This document shows, one piece after another, positions 63,525-64,000 of a stretch of DNA of 64,000 bases; the stretch's first letter is position 1, and each line of letters opens with the position of its first letter. The stretch is from assembly GCA_001692895.1 (NCBI GenBank), contig KV748195.1, positions 496,001 to 560,000 of the forward strand, in the 5' to 3' direction. This DNA is from Cenococcum geophilum 1.58. Lineage: Eukaryota > Ascomycota > Dothideomycetes > Gloniales > Gloniaceae. Under the pieces are notes generated by a model that did no database searches, had not been told where the DNA came from, and worked only from the letters and a program-made list of their open reading frames with translations. The position numbers were made by a program, and so were the translations under genes.

Positions 63525-63785
63525 TAGGGCTTCGAGTAGAGCTTCGAGCAGAGCTTCGAGCAGAGCTTCGTGCGGAGATTCGAGCAGAGCTTCGTGCGGG
63601 AGATTCGAGCAGAGGCTTCGTGCGGAGCTTCGAGCAGAGCTTCGAGCAGAGCTTCGTGCGGAGATTCGAGCAGAGCTTTCGTGCGGAGCTTCGAGCAGAG
63701 CTTCGTGGCGGAGCTTTGAGCGGAGCTTCGTGTTGGAGCTTTGAGCGGAGCTTCGTGCGGAGCTTCGTGGCAGAGCTTTTTCAGA
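63525..63785. repeat. 12-bp minisatellite block 2
   Basis: A second array of AGAGCTTCGAGC / GGAGCTTCGTGC units, related to block 1 and about 370 bp away. Some units carry single-base insertions, so frames shift along the array. Degenerate GAGCTY motifs continue to about 63880. The last ~120 bases of the window hold nothing I can name. Confidence 0.85.
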
Positions 63786-64000
63786 GCTTCGGTAGAAGCT
63801 CCGTGGCAGGAGCTCTGTGCAAGTCTCCCCCTAAAGCTTCGTTCCGCAAGAGCTCTCGCAAAGCTCCACAGCTCTACGCAGAGGGCTGCCGGCGGTAGGC
63901 CGTAAGCGTTCAGCCGTTTGCGGCGGCTCGGCCGTGCAGAGGTAGAAATTGGGGCCCTCTACGGCGACGACTTCCTCTTACCATCCGCGCGGGTATAAGG

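Noticed and set aside
62830..63785. Possible CRISPR array
   Set aside because: Units are head-to-tail without unique spacers and the genome is fungal.

Overview
The window looks like a filamentous ascomycete chromosome segment, probably Aspergillus/Penicillium-like. The evidence is short spliceosomal introns (47-154 bp, longer in one gene) with GT..AG borders and CTRAC/CTAAT branch sites, fungal gene families, and a long AT-rich, TpA-rich tract whose transposons carry C-to-T/G-to-A damage typical of repeat-induced point mutation (RIP).

Layout. (1) 1-20.4 kb is a gene-bearing region: a secreted Ser/Thr-rich, probably GPI-anchored protein (582-1418, -); a decayed TPR/CHAT-type gene (4121-5920, +) preceded by unrecognised eroded ORFs; a membrane GT2 polysaccharide synthase (6900-9407, -) divergent from a membrane-tethered or secreted GH12 glucanase (9901-11583, +); a relic-rich interval with an 82-bp tandem repeat; a Dal5-type MFS permease (15435-17129, +); and a TauD-family Fe(II)/2-oxoglutarate dioxygenase (18909-20444, -). 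(2) 20.5-60.2 kb is a RIP-degraded, nested transposon block. It holds a small TA-flanked MITE; two full-length minus-strand Ty3/Gypsy elements of one family (22296-30628 and 36694-44567), the first carrying a GC-rich un-RIPed MITE; and a minus-strand Ty1/Copia element (48317-54323). The last two have perfect 5-bp target-site duplications, and they sit in older repeats I cannot classify. (3) 60.2-64 kb holds a short non-RIPed island with no convincing gene, then several minisatellites.

How the genes may work together (inference). The GT2 synthase and the GH12 glucanase share a 493-bp divergent promoter and could make and trim one cell-wall or extracellular beta-glucan. The MFS permease and the TauD dioxygenase converge and could import and desulfonate a sulfonate, as yeast Soa1 (a Dal5-family transporter) and Jlp1 do. 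Exon structures were derived by hand from splice motifs and frame continuity and have not been confirmed by transcripts.
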